Source: Oscillospiraceae bacterium
GTDB lineage: Bacteria > Bacillota > Clostridia > Oscillospirales > CAG-272
Length of the DNA: 34,744 nucleotides
Direction: 5' to 3'
NCBI GenBank assembly: GCA_015063905.1
Contig: SVTF01000019.1
Location: 1-34,744, forward strand
Numbering within the stretch: the stretch's first letter is position 1; each line of letters begins with the position of its first letter. Both the position numbers and the translations under genes were made by a program. The notes beneath the pieces were generated by a model. It was not told where the DNA came from and ran no database searches. It was given only the letters and a program-made list of their open reading frames with translations. Below, in pieces: positions 6,395-14,370 of this stretch.

Positions 6395-7105
6395 ATGAAT
6401 TTTATCAAGGTAAACACTTATGACGAGCTTAGCTGCAAGGCGGCGGCACTCATCTGCTCTCAGGTTGTTATGAAGCCCGATTGCGTTTTAGGTCTCGCTA
6501 CAGGCTCTTCCCCTCTCGGCGCTTACGCTAAGATGGCTCAGAAGTGCAAAGACGGCGAAGTGGACTTTTCGCGCGTAAAGTCTATTAACCTCGACGAATA
6601 CGTCGGTCTCGACGGTCAACATGACCAGAGCTATCGCTACTTTATGAACAACAATCTCTTTAAGCATATCAACATCGATATAAACAATACTCACGTGCCA
6701 AACGGCTGCGCTACAGACGTTGATGCCGAGTGCAAGGCTTATGATGCTCTCATCGAAAGCGTTGGCGGCATTGATCTGCAGCTTTTGGGTATAGGTCTTG
6801 ACGGTCACATCGGATTCAACGAGCCCGATAGCTATTTTGAAAAGACTACCCACAAGGTTGAGCTCGATCCCTCCACTATTGACGCAAACGCGCGTTTCTT
6901 TGCTTCTCGCGACGACGTTCCAACCACTGCCATCACCATGGGAATGGGCGGAATAATGTCGGCAAAAAAGGTGCTTTTGATAGCTAACGGCAAGGGCAAA
7001 AAGGATATTGTTGAAAAGGCATTCTTTGGTCCTATCACGCCCGCGGTTCCCGCATCCATACTTCAGCTTCACCCCGATCTTACTGTTATTTACAGCGAAA
7101 ACTGA
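6395..7105 (+). CDS. nagB: Glucosamine-6-phosphate deaminase
   Basis: 236 residues, the length of the short Gram-positive NagB class. It converts glucosamine-6-P to fructose-6-P and ammonia in the cytoplasm. Catalytic residues are visible: D67 in NLDEY, then D136, H138 and E143 in LDGHIGFNEP. The phosphate-binding loop LATGSSPLG lies near 33-41. AAAGGAGAT precedes the ATG. It follows the LbH gene by 39 bp and ends in a strong terminator, so it closes the operon. With GlmM upstream, the operon puts the anabolic and catabolic branches of glucosamine-6-P under one promoter. Confidence 0.96.
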   Translation: MNFIKVNTYDELSCKAAALICSQVVMKPDCVLGLATGSSPLGAYAKMAQKCKDGEVDFSRVKSINLDEYVGLDGQHDQSYRYFMNNNLFKHINIDINNTHVPNGCATDVDAECKAYDALIESVGGIDLQLLGIGLDGHIGFNEPDSYFEKTTHKVELDPSTIDANARFFASRDDVPTTAITMGMGGIMSAKKVLLIANGKGKKDIVEKAFFGPITPAVPASILQLHPDLTVIYSEN

Positions 7106-7110
7106 TAAAC

Positions 7111-7147
7111 AAAAAAAACGGCATCTCTCAAGAGATGCCGTTTTTTT
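7111..7147. terminator. Bidirectional terminator between nagB and mgtC
   Basis: Perfect stem: an A-run plus CGGCATCTCT on the left (7111-7128) pairs with 7131-7147, with a 2-nt nominal loop. T-runs on both strands serve the convergent nagB and mgtC genes. Confidence 0.92.
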
Positions 7148-7154
7148 GTCTATA

Positions 7155-7811
7155 TCAAAGATCATCGCGACGCTCAATGGACGAGATGTAGGGATTCTCC
7201 TCCATTATCTTGCTAAGCTGTGACGATGAGAATTCTTCGCTCGTCATAAGCACCGCGGAATAGAATACCTTGCCGTCCTTATGCTCTATTTTGAGCTTGT
7301 TGAAGCGGTCTGTCCCGAAGATCTCCTTGACCCTTTTATTGGAATGATCAACGTACTCAAATCTTATGTCGATAAGATAACGCTTTTTGTGATTGAAGAT
7401 GGAAACGTTTACGTGCAATAAACACTGAACAGCGATCATAATCGCCGTAGCGCATGCTGCAAGCACATACAGTCCGCCGCCGCACGCCATTCCTACGCCC
7501 GCGGTTGCCCAAACGCCCGCCGCCGTGGTAAGACCATGAACCGAGTTCTTTTTATATACAATGATTCCCGCGCCCAAAAAACCTATGCCCGCAACTATCT
7601 GAGCCGCAACACGAGCAGAGTCGGCATCGCTTGAAAATGCATATTTCGAAATTATCATCATTAGTGCCGCGCCTACGCACACGATGGTGTGTGTACGGAC
7701 ACCCGCTTCCTTGGATCTCTTCATGCGCTCAAAGCCAATTATAAATCCAAGCACCGTTGCCACAAGTATCGGAATGGCAAGCTGAAGCTCATATAAAACG
7801 TTTTCCCACAT
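7155..7811 (-). CDS. MgtC/SapB family membrane protein
   Basis: 218 residues. Residues 1-140 carry four or five membrane segments with the family motifs GFERMKRSKEAGVRTHT (26-42) and AAQIVAGIGFLGAGIIV (about 69-85). Residues 140-218 are a soluble ACT-like domain. MgtC-family proteins are linked to Mg2+ homeostasis and to modulation of ATP synthase or acid stress. GAGGGG lies 8 nt before the ATG at 7811. It is a single-gene unit with a near-consensus promoter and a palindrome over the -10 box. No magnesium riboswitch is possible in the roughly 27-nt leader. Confidence 0.92.
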   Translation of the reverse strand: MWENVLYELQLAIPILVATVLGFIIGFERMKRSKEAGVRTHTIVCVGAALMMIISKYAFSSDADSARVAAQIVAGIGFLGAGIIVYKKNSVHGLTTAAGVWATAGVGMACGGGLYVLAACATAIMIAVQCLLHVNVSIFNHKKRYLIDIRFEYVDHSNKRVKEIFGTDRFNKLKIEHKDGKVFYSAVLMTSEEFSSSQLSKIMEENPYISSIERRDDL

Positions 7812-7833
7812 GTGTTTTTCCCCTCTTCATTAT

Positions 7834-7851
7834 GTTATACTACAGTATAAC
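7834..7851. promoter_or_regulatory. Palindrome over the mgtC -10 box
   Basis: GTTATACT (7834-7841) and AGTATAAC (7844-7851) are perfect 8-bp inverted arms with a 2-bp spacer. The right arm contains the minus-strand -10 hexamer, so a dimeric repressor bound here would block the promoter. Confidence 0.55.
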
Positions 7852-7872
7852 ACCAAATCCACAAAATGTCAA
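7844..7872 (-). promoter_or_regulatory. Sigma-A promoter of mgtC
   Basis: On the minus strand TTGACA (7872-7867), 17-bp spacer, TATACT (7849-7844). Near-consensus and correctly placed about 33 bp before the ATG. Confidence 0.87.
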
Positions 7873-7893
7873 TGCATAATAAAATGTTTATCA

Positions 7894-8264
7894 TAAATTG
7901 TGATTTATCGGTGTGATGACTATTTAAAATCCGCATCCTCATCCTTCACTCGCAGGCTCGTGCCACCTTCCCCTGCCTTTGGGAAGGCTGACGCCAAGCG
8001 AAACTTGAAGAAAATCTGTTGAAATAATGAGTTTTAGCCTGTTTTATGCAAAAATGAACTCCACCTATTAAGCATTACTTCAAATTTAAATTCACTAACC
8101 CTATTCCCTAAAGGGTTTTGGGGGTGAGAGGGTTCTGCACAGCAAGCAGTGCGGTGAGTTTTGCAAGCAAAACATCACGACTAAAGTCGGGGAGAGGGTA
8201 CCCTTTTATGAAAAGGTACCCTCTCTCCCTATGTTCCTCGCAATCCCCACCAAATCAAAATTTA
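7894..8264. repeat. Hairpin-rich repeat element, copy 2, with inverted termini (371 bp)
   Basis: Covers most of the gene-free stretch 7812-8267. The left end TAAATTGTGATTTATCGGTG (7894-7913) and the right end, read in reverse, TAAATTTTGATTTGGTGGGG (8264-8245) are imperfect terminal inverted repeats. Inside are several hairpins: CCTTCCC/GGGAAGG (7966-7987), GTTTTGC/GCAAAAC (8158-8173), CGACT/AGTCG (8178-8189), and a long stem GAGAGGGTACC (8192-8202) with 8216-8226. Near the right end the CGAGG-ACATAGGG motif shared with copies 1 and 4 appears in reverse. No reading frame of significance and no transposase. Confidence 0.7.
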
Positions 8265-8267
8265 AAA

Positions 8268-9119
8268 TTAAACATTTTTTGCGTAGAGCGTAGCCCTGCC
8301 GGACTTACCGTTTTCGCGAACGAGACCAATATGGCAAAGTGTATGGACCATAGAATAAGCATCTATTCCGCGAATTCCAGTAGCTTTTGAAAAATCTTTG
8401 ACAGTGAATGTATTTTCAAGTGAATCGGGCAAAAAATATATATAGTCCTCTGCTCCGTAAAAAATATGCGCACGCAACAGATTTACGGGAATAAGCTCGT
8501 ATTTTTGGTATTTTGACCGTCTTTTTTTGTTTTTTTCCACGTTTTTCTTGTACTGCTCGGCTTCAAGCATAAGAATAACGAGCGAGAATCGGGGGCAAGA
8601 TATAAAATCTCTTATATAGTATAGCTCTGCAGCCAGATCCTCGATTTTTTCGCGTCTTGGCGACTTATATCGGCGGATTATGTTGCCATCATCGCCCAAA
8701 ATATTTACCCATTTTGTTTGTGCCATCGGGTGTATCACGGTTATATTATAATCCGTGTTATCAAGTATCCATTGGATTTTTTTCACAAGAGGAGCAAAGC
8801 TTCCCGTTTGTATCTCATAAACGTTTTTTCCATCAAGAATATCGGCAACAAAACGTCTTTGCTTTGGATTTTTACCGTTCTCTGACCCGTCGGAATCCAA
8901 AAGCGACATTCTATCAAGCTTTATTTCATGCTTTGACAAATCGGGGCAGATAAAACGCTTAATAGCCGCGTGCATTTGCTTTTCGCCAAGAGTTCCAATG
9001 CCGTCGTATCCCTCGACATCGGCATCACACGCAAGACTCATGACCTCCATGATTATGCGTCGAAAGCGCAGAGTGTCCGAATGGCTTATTTCAAAAATGG
9101 AGTTTTTACTTTTATCCAT
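8268..9119 (-). CDS. Hypothetical protein: PD-(D/E)xK nuclease-like core plus C-terminal winged helix
   Basis: 283 residues, no membrane segment. The central region has the spacing of a restriction-endonuclease-like fold: helix with E46 (GTLGEKQMHAAIKRF), D93 (RRFVADIL), and E102-x-Q104 (VYEIQTGSFAPL), followed by a helix with K113 and K114. Residues 120-225 are mixed alpha/beta and include HPMAQTKWVN. Residues 237-283 (FTVKDFSKATGIRG, then MVHTLCHIGLVRENGKSG) look like a winged-helix DNA-binding domain. I do not recognise a named family. It is divergent from spoIVB and its stop codon lies 4 bp from repeat copy 2. A DNA-processing role is inference from the motif spacing only. Confidence 0.7.
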   Translation of the reverse strand: MDKSKNSIFEISHSDTLRFRRIIMEVMSLACDADVEGYDGIGTLGEKQMHAAIKRFICPDLSKHEIKLDRMSLLDSDGSENGKNPKQRRFVADILDGKNVYEIQTGSFAPLVKKIQWILDNTDYNITVIHPMAQTKWVNILGDDGNIIRRYKSPRREKIEDLAAELYYIRDFISCPRFSLVILMLEAEQYKKNVEKNKKRRSKYQKYELIPVNLLRAHIFYGAEDYIYFLPDSLENTFTVKDFSKATGIRGIDAYSMVHTLCHIGLVRENGKSGRATLYAKNV

Positions 9120-9304
9120 ATAGTTTAATTATCCTTTCTCTGTGCTTTCTCATTACTAATTTTATCACAAAATTGAAAAAAGTCAACGCTATTTCATTTA
9201 TTGTTACACATCAATCCGGGCAAAATCGGAACAATAATAACGCGGCATCTGACGGACAAACGCATACCGTCGACGGCGCAATTTTACAAAAGGAAAAGGT
9301 GCAA

Positions 9305-10372
9305 ATGAAAACGAAATTTAAAAACAGATCACCGCGCCGAGCCTTATTTCTTATATTGAGCCTTGTGCTGTCGATAGGTCTTTTCATGGGCGTGTTTACG
9401 GTCACAGGCGCGGCGGTACAGAACAAGATAACCTATCATAATATGAAAGTAATCCTTGGCGGTGTTCCCTTTGGGGTCAAGTTCAACACCGAGGGCGTTA
9501 TGGTGATAGGCTTTTCGGATATAGACTCCACACCAAAATCACAAACACCCGCATATCTTGCAGGGCTGAGGACCAAGGACGTAATTACCAAGGTGAACGG
9601 CACAATGATTGCCAACGCAGCAGAGCTTACAAGCTTGGTTGAAAAGTCGGGCGGCACACCAATAAGTCTGACATACAAGCGCGCGGGGGTTGAACACACA
9701 GTTAGCGTCACGCCTGCATATTCACAAAGCGAATCGCGTTACAAAACGGGCGTTTGGGTAAAGGATAGCGGCGCGGGAATAGGGACGGTTACCTATATAA
9801 TACCCGAAAGCAAGAGCTTTGGCGGTCTTGGACACGGCATATGTGACAGCGACACGGGCGAGCTTATCCCAATAAGCCGAGGAGTTGTTATGGACGTAAA
9901 TATAAGCGCCATAAAAAAAGGCGTCTCGGGTACACCCGGCGAGATCAAAGGATATTTTGGAACAAACACGCTGGGTTCTATGATTTGCAACACGAATTGC
10001 GGAGTGTTTGGAAAGCTTGACTCATTACCCCGCAATTGCCAAAAGACTATAGAGGTCGCAATGCGCGACGAGATATGCGAGGGAGAAGCAAGCATCGTAT
10101 GCACGCTGGACGGCGGAGTTCCCTGCTACTATAAGATAGAGATAACGTCGATAAACAGGCACGCGGATGGCTCCAAATGCTTTGTTATTCACGTAACCGA
10201 CGCGTCACTTATTGAAAAAACAGGTGGCATCGTTCAAGGAATGTCGGGCTCTCCCATCATCCAGAACGGTAAGCTGGTAGGCGCTGTGACCCACGTTCTT
10301 ATAAATGATCCGACAACCGGATACGGAATATTTATTGAGAATATGTTAAATCAAATGGGCGGCATTGCGTGA
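9305..10372 (+). CDS. spoIVB: SpoIVB peptidase (stage IV sporulation protein B)
   Basis: 355 residues. One N-terminal transmembrane anchor (about 17-39), a PDZ domain (about 70-135, TPAYLAGLRTKDVITKVNG), then the S55 serine peptidase domain. By comparison with Bacillus subtilis SpoIVB the catalytic triad is H177 (GGLGHGI), D299 and S314 (GMSGSP). SpoIVB is secreted from the forespore and cleaves SpoIVFA, which activates pro-sigma-K processing. ATG 9305 was chosen over a TTG 132 bp upstream because it places the hydrophobic anchor at the N-terminus, as in the family, and a GGAAAAGGT sequence precedes it. In many Firmicutes spoIVB lies next to recN or spo0A, which are not seen here. Confidence 0.95.
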   Translation: MKTKFKNRSPRRALFLILSLVLSIGLFMGVFTVTGAAVQNKITYHNMKVILGGVPFGVKFNTEGVMVIGFSDIDSTPKSQTPAYLAGLRTKDVITKVNGTMIANAAELTSLVEKSGGTPISLTYKRAGVEHTVSVTPAYSQSESRYKTGVWVKDSGAGIGTVTYIIPESKSFGGLGHGICDSDTGELIPISRGVVMDVNISAIKKGVSGTPGEIKGYFGTNTLGSMICNTNCGVFGKLDSLPRNCQKTIEVAMRDEICEGEASIVCTLDGGVPCYYKIEITSINRHADGSKCFVIHVTDASLIEKTGGIVQGMSGSPIIQNGKLVGAVTHVLINDPTTGYGIFIENMLNQMGGIA

Positions 10373-10385
10373 TTAATAAACGAAA

Positions 10386-10417
10386 AAAGTCGGCATCAAG
10401 CAAATGATACCGACTTT
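10386..10417. terminator. Bidirectional terminator between spoIVB and the quinone-oxidoreductase gene
   Basis: AAAGTCGG-C-ATCA (10386-10398) pairs with TGAT-A-CCGACTTT (10405-10417), with one internal mismatch. A and T runs flank both sides, as suits the convergent genes. Confidence 0.75.
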
Positions 10418-10424
10418 CTGTATA

Positions 10425-11405
10425 TTATACTGTCAACACGACCTTGCCGACGTTTTTGCCCTGATAAAGAATGTCGTGCGCCTCCTCGGCTTTCTCTATG
10501 GGGAGAACAGCGTGGATAGTGGGCTTGACGAGGCCTGCTTCTATCTTGGGATAAACGTCGCGGACGATGCCTGAGAGTATCTGCGCTTTAACTGCAGGTG
10601 TGCGCGAGCGCAGTGTGCTTCCTATCACGCGGACATTGCGGACGTATATGTTTTTGAGGTCTATCTCGGTCATTCTTCCCGCGAGCGCGGCTATCATTAT
10701 CCATCTTGCGCCGTGCGTGAGATAGTGAATACATTTGCCCATTATCTCGCCGCCAAGGCAGTCGATTGCAACGTCCACGCCGTGTCCTGCCGCAAGCTCC
10801 TCGCGAAGCACCTCGGAAATGTCCTCCTTGGTCGTTACGACCACTCTGTCAGCACCAAGATGTCTTATCTTTGCGGATATCTCGTCGGTCAGCACGGTGG
10901 TGATGACGCGAACGCCAAACGCCTTTGCCATAGGAATAATTACGCTTGCAAGTCCCGATGCGCCCGCGTTCATAAGCAGGGTATTTCCCTCCTTGATGCC
11001 GCCCTCAATAAAGAGATTGAGGTATGCCGTTGCAAAGGCTTCGGGCATAGCCGCCGCCTCTACCATAGAGCAATTTTTCGGTATGGGCATCATCATATCA
11101 TATTTTACGGCTACGTATTCGGCGTAACCACCGCCGCCAAGCAGAGCGCACACCTTATCTCCGATCTTCCATTCCGATTCCTTCTTTGCCACGTCGCCCA
11201 TCTCAACGATCTCGCCCGCGATCTCAAGTCCCATCCATTCGGGACAGCCTGCGGGGGGCGGATAATCGCCCTCTCTCTGCATAAGGTCGGCGCGGTTGAG
11301 TGCCGCCGCCTCAATTTTTACTAAAACCTCGTCATCTTTGATCACGGGATCGGGAACGTTGTCCCAACGCAATGATCTGTCATCGTTTACAAGTATTGCT
11401 TTCAT
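10425..11405 (-). CDS. Zinc-independent MDR: NAD(P)H:quinone oxidoreductase-like protein
   Basis: 326 residues. The N-terminal GroES-like domain carries NRADLMQREGDYPPP followed by a GLEIAGEIV segment, as in the PIG3/QOR subgroup of medium-chain reductases, and lacks zinc-ligand cysteines. The Rossmann half has NAGASGLASVIIPMAKAFG near 145-163. QOR-type enzymes reduce quinones or enones with NADPH. AAAGGAAAGA lies upstream of the ATG. It is the last gene of the five-gene minus-strand operon, 23 bp after the SDR gene. In this context it may reduce an alpha,beta-unsaturated sugar intermediate, such as a product of the AroD-like dehydratase. That is inference. Confidence 0.87.
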   Translation of the reverse strand: MKAILVNDDRSLRWDNVPDPVIKDDEVLVKIEAAALNRADLMQREGDYPPPAGCPEWMGLEIAGEIVEMGDVAKKESEWKIGDKVCALLGGGGYAEYVAVKYDMMMPIPKNCSMVEAAAMPEAFATAYLNLFIEGGIKEGNTLLMNAGASGLASVIIPMAKAFGVRVITTVLTDEISAKIRHLGADRVVVTTKEDISEVLREELAAGHGVDVAIDCLGGEIMGKCIHYLTHGARWIMIAALAGRMTEIDLKNIYVRNVRVIGSTLRSRTPAVKAQILSGIVRDVYPKIEAGLVKPTIHAVLPIEKAEEAHDILYQGKNVGKVVLTV

Positions 11406-11428
11406 ATCTATCTTTCCTTTTACTTAAA

Positions 11429-12430
11429 TCATTTCATATTTTCAATATACTCGTCCATACGTCGATTAACGTCCTCGTTGCATCCGATACGAGCAAGCTT
11501 TTCATCGGTCAGTGCCTCGTATTCCATGCGGAGTCCCTCCTCAAGCGGCATAAGGTCACTCTGCTGCATACCGCAAAGGTCAAGGATCTTTGAATTATCC
11601 ACTATTCTGTTATAGAATCGGTCGTATTCCAGCTGCTGCTTGGACGCAACACCGCCGCCGACGATGTTGAGAAAATCTTCTTTATTTGCGGTGACGTATT
11701 TAAGTCCGCCGAGCCTTTCGTATATGCCTGCGATTTCTCGCCAGGTATGATGCTCCGCGGTAGATACGGTATAGGTCTCGCCAAATGCTCGGGGATTGAA
11801 CAGTATCGCCACGAGCATTTTTGCAACATCGCCCGCCCAGGACATAGTCGCCTCTTTATCCATCGCCTCCTCGGGCAAAACTACAATCTTGCCGCGCAGC
11901 ATACGGTAAATAAGCACGTTTGCCTCCAGAGTCGTCAGCTGAAAACGGCACTGCGAATAGGTGATTGCAGGACGAACTATGGTGAAATTGCGGTATCCCG
12001 AGCCGCGCAACATATCCTCTTCCTCTGCCTTATAAATTGAATACTCCTTATACGAAACGAAATCCTCGGGCTTGTCTGCCTCTAAAAGTCGAAGCGACTC
12101 CTCCGTTATGGGATATTCTCCCGCATAGATCCTGTAAGTTGACAAAAAGATATAATGCTCCGTATTATCAAGGAAAAGCTTGTAATATTCTTCAAAAAGC
12201 TCTTTGGTGTTATATACCATAAAATCCACGACGGCGTCGTAACCCTTTGCAAGCTCCGCCTTCAAGAACGGTATATCCATCGCGTTTGCTTTGATATATT
12301 CAAGATTTGGGTGATCGGAGCTTACGTCGTCAAGACTGACTCCCGTAACCTGCATTCCACCTTCGAGCAACATAGGCACAAGATAGGTTGCCATTGCACC
12401 CGTAGCTCCCAAAATAAGAACCTTTTTCAT
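11429..12430 (-). CDS. NAD(P)-dependent epimerase/dehydratase (extended SDR)
   Basis: 333 residues. The N-terminal nucleotide motif is KVLILGATGAMATYL; the catalytic S/T-Y-K set is the FLSTYRIY strand plus Y130-x3-K134 (YSIYK). SDRs of this type oxidise, epimerise or dehydrate sugars or nucleotide sugars. The start at 12430 was chosen because GAAGGGAG sits directly before it, inside the short upstream extension of the frame. It lies 83 bp after the AroD-like gene and 23 bp before the quinone-oxidoreductase gene. The exact substrate cannot be read from the sequence. Confidence 0.85.
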   Translation of the reverse strand: MKKVLILGATGAMATYLVPMLLEGGMQVTGVSLDDVSSDHPNLEYIKANAMDIPFLKAELAKGYDAVVDFMVYNTKELFEEYYKLFLDNTEHYIFLSTYRIYAGEYPITEESLRLLEADKPEDFVSYKEYSIYKAEEEDMLRGSGYRNFTIVRPAITYSQCRFQLTTLEANVLIYRMLRGKIVVLPEEAMDKEATMSWAGDVAKMLVAILFNPRAFGETYTVSTAEHHTWREIAGIYERLGGLKYVTANKEDFLNIVGGGVASKQQLEYDRFYNRIVDNSKILDLCGMQQSDLMPLEEGLRMEYEALTDEKLARIGCNEDVNRRMDEYIENMK

Positions 12431-12513
12431 TTTTAATCTCCCTTCATTTTTCATATCCTAAGTGTTGGTGAAATATTCCGATATGCTTTACTATTTCAAA
12501 CGGCGAGCCTTTT

Positions 12514-13260
12514 TCAGATAAGGTCGCGTATTTTCTTCATATCGCAAATCAGGGGCTGAAGCGGAGTTGAAAGCTCGTCGTGCTCGTACACGCAAAGGCT
12601 CATGCAACAGCCGAGGCTTGAGCCGAGTCGGCGCAAAATACGGCTCTCGCCGCCCGCCAAAAACAAAAACGGAATATCAAGCTTTTCTTTTAGCATATTG
12701 ACTATGCGCAAGTTTTCGATCTGCTGCTCCATCGTGTCGGCACTCGTGACTATCTTGCAAATGTCCGCGCCGCGTCTTTGATGCTCAAGTGCAATTTCAA
12801 GCACACGCTCCGCGGGCGTGTATTTCAGCACGTGCGAGGACATAAGCACCTCGGCTCCGCGCGCGTGAAGCTCGTCGATAAGCTTGATTTGCTTTTCGAT
12901 TGCAACTTCGTCCATGGTCAGCTCGCCCTCGGTACGACAGTAAATGTCTCCCATCACGTCGCAAAGCGTAGCGCCGCAATCCGCAAGCTCCAAGATCTCT
13001 GCGGCAAGCTGCTCGTCACTCTTGCCCTGATTTTCAAACAAACGGTAATTTGTGACGTAGGTGGGCTTATCCGTATATCTGAACAGCTCAAGATATACTT
13101 CGCGCTTGCGGTATTCGGGCTTCATCTGGCAAAATTGCATTCCGTAAGTCTCCGCGCCCTCCTTGTCTCCAAGGTCGATAAGCTGCTTTATTCTCTCGGG
13201 TGTCTTTGCCTGTACCATACAGGTCAGAAGTGGTTTTTCATACTTCAAAAATGTTTTCAT
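12514..13260 (-). CDS. AroD-like class I lyase (type I 3-dehydroquinate dehydratase family, divergent)
   Basis: 248 residues, the usual length for type I DHQ dehydratase. These TIM-barrel enzymes form a Schiff base with the keto substrate. The Schiff-base lysine K169 (GADICKIV) and the general acid/base histidine H143 (SSHVLKYTP) are in place, as is the C-terminal R211 (ILRRLG). The substrate motif E-x-R near residue 46-48 of E. coli AroD reads E37-T-Y39 here, and the strand holding the second arginine reads VTNYR. GAGGAGG lies just upstream of ATG 13260. No other shikimate genes are nearby; neighbours are sugar-type dehydrogenases. I infer dehydration or retro-aldol chemistry on a different keto-polyol. 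Confidence 0.8.
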   Translation of the reverse strand: MKTFLKYEKPLLTCMVQAKTPERIKQLIDLGDKEGAETYGMQFCQMKPEYRKREVYLELFRYTDKPTYVTNYRLFENQGKSDEQLAAEILELADCGATLCDVMGDIYCRTEGELTMDEVAIEKQIKLIDELHARGAEVLMSSHVLKYTPAERVLEIALEHQRRGADICKIVTSADTMEQQIENLRIVNMLKEKLDIPFLFLAGGESRILRRLGSSLGCCMSLCVYEHDELSTPLQPLICDMKKIRDLI

Positions 13261-13351
13261 TTGTCCTCCTCGGAAATTGCGCCTCTGCCACACAGGGTGA
13301 CGTAATCGCTTGTCCTTAAAATTATTATTTTTCTTCACTGTGCCTTATGAG

Positions 13352-14368
13352 TCAAGCCAAACTCCAATCGAATAAAACTCCGATCGGGAAATTCTTTTCG
13401 TTTGCAAGCCTCGTATATACCTCCTGGGCATCGACGGGCGAATACAGCTCACATATCATACCCTCAAAATCAAGTCGCTTGCCCTTGATAAGCGCAAGGA
13501 TCGCTTTCAGGTCGTCCTCATCGGTCCAAAGTCCTGCGCTCGACTCGTGCTTGGGACGCGCAATAGTATGCGCTCCTATAAGCGAAATTCCGCGACCGTG
13601 CACCTTGCCGTAATAATCTATCTCAAATTTCGAGCTTCGGGTGCAGCCGAGAAGCGCGACTCTGCCCATCTCTTTCATACAATCAAGAGCCTGAACAAGT
13701 CCTACGCCGAGTCCTGTCACCTCGATGCATACGTTACAGCCATTTCCGCTGAGTGATATTACCTTTTTAGTAAAATCGGGCTCGGTGGGATCGAGCGCAT
13801 AATCCGCGCCCATTCTCAAAGCAAATTCCCGACGTTCCGCGATGGAATCTGCCGCGATTATCGGATACGCGCCTGCCGCCCTCAGCTCCTGAACGGCAAA
13901 AATTCCAAGTATGCCAAGCCCCATAACAAGTGCCGATTCGCCGATCTCGAGCTTGGTCTTTCTTATAGCCGCCAAAGGAAACGTGGATATAAGCGCCATA
14001 GACGCCTCCTTGGTAGAAACACCCTCGGGGATTTTTACGACATTGTTTCTCGATACCGTAATGCACTTTTTATGCTTACCCCAATAAACGATGACGCGGT
14101 CGCCCACTTTTATATCGTTAACGCTGTCTCCGACCTCTTTAACGATACCCGCCGCGCTGTATCCTACGTATCTCGGGAACACCGCTTGCTCGTCCTCGCC
14201 AACTGTGATCCCGTTTCTCATACCTATAAAATTCGCCTTTTCCGTGCCCGCGCTGATAGCTGAATATTCAAGCTCAACCGTCACCTCGTTTTTCATCGGC
14301 GACTCATATTCAACGTCCAAAAGCTCCGCAGTATAAGGCTTTGTAAATACTATCTGTTTCGTTTTCAT
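13352..14368 (-). CDS. Medium-chain dehydrogenase without catalytic zinc ligands
   Basis: 338 residues. GroES-like N-terminal domain and a Rossmann domain with VMGLGILGIFAVQ near 150-162. Where zinc alcohol dehydrogenases have C-G-I-C-G, this has SAISAGTE, so the catalytic cysteine is absent, as in BchC-like and bi-domain sugar oxidoreductases of this superfamily. No four-cysteine structural zinc site. ATG 14368 is used; a TTG at 14374 overlaps the upstream stop (TTGA) and has GGTGAG at a better distance, so the true start may be 14374. Coupled to the Gfo/Idh/MocA gene, a pairing often seen in keto-sugar metabolism. Confidence 0.85.
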   Translation of the reverse strand: MKTKQIVFTKPYTAELLDVEYESPMKNEVTVELEYSAISAGTEKANFIGMRNGITVGEDEQAVFPRYVGYSAAGIVKEVGDSVNDIKVGDRVIVYWGKHKKCITVSRNNVVKIPEGVSTKEASMALISTFPLAAIRKTKLEIGESALVMGLGILGIFAVQELRAAGAYPIIAADSIAERREFALRMGADYALDPTEPDFTKKVISLSGNGCNVCIEVTGLGVGLVQALDCMKEMGRVALLGCTRSSKFEIDYYGKVHGRGISLIGAHTIARPKHESSAGLWTDEDDLKAILALIKGKRLDFEGMICELYSPVDAQEVYTRLANEKNFPIGVLFDWSLA

Positions 14369-14370
14369 AA

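Noticed and set aside
6488-7177. Long open frame on the minus strand opposite nagB
   Set aside because: Antisense to nagB and running through the bidirectional terminator; no domain signal.
7894-8264. CRISPR-like array because of repeated hairpins
   Set aside because: The hairpins differ from each other and have no regular spacers; they fit intergenic palindromic elements.
9245-9270. Sigma-G promoter for spoIVB (GCATC and CATACC)
   Set aside because: The boxes are only about 13 bp apart, against 17-18 bp required.
9173-9304. N-terminal extension of spoIVB from a TTG codon
   Set aside because: Would add 44 polar residues before the membrane anchor, unlike the family; ATG 9305 fits better.
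10713-11324. 203-codon plus-strand open frame opposite the quinone-oxidoreductase gene
   Set aside because: Fully inside a clear MDR gene on the other strand.
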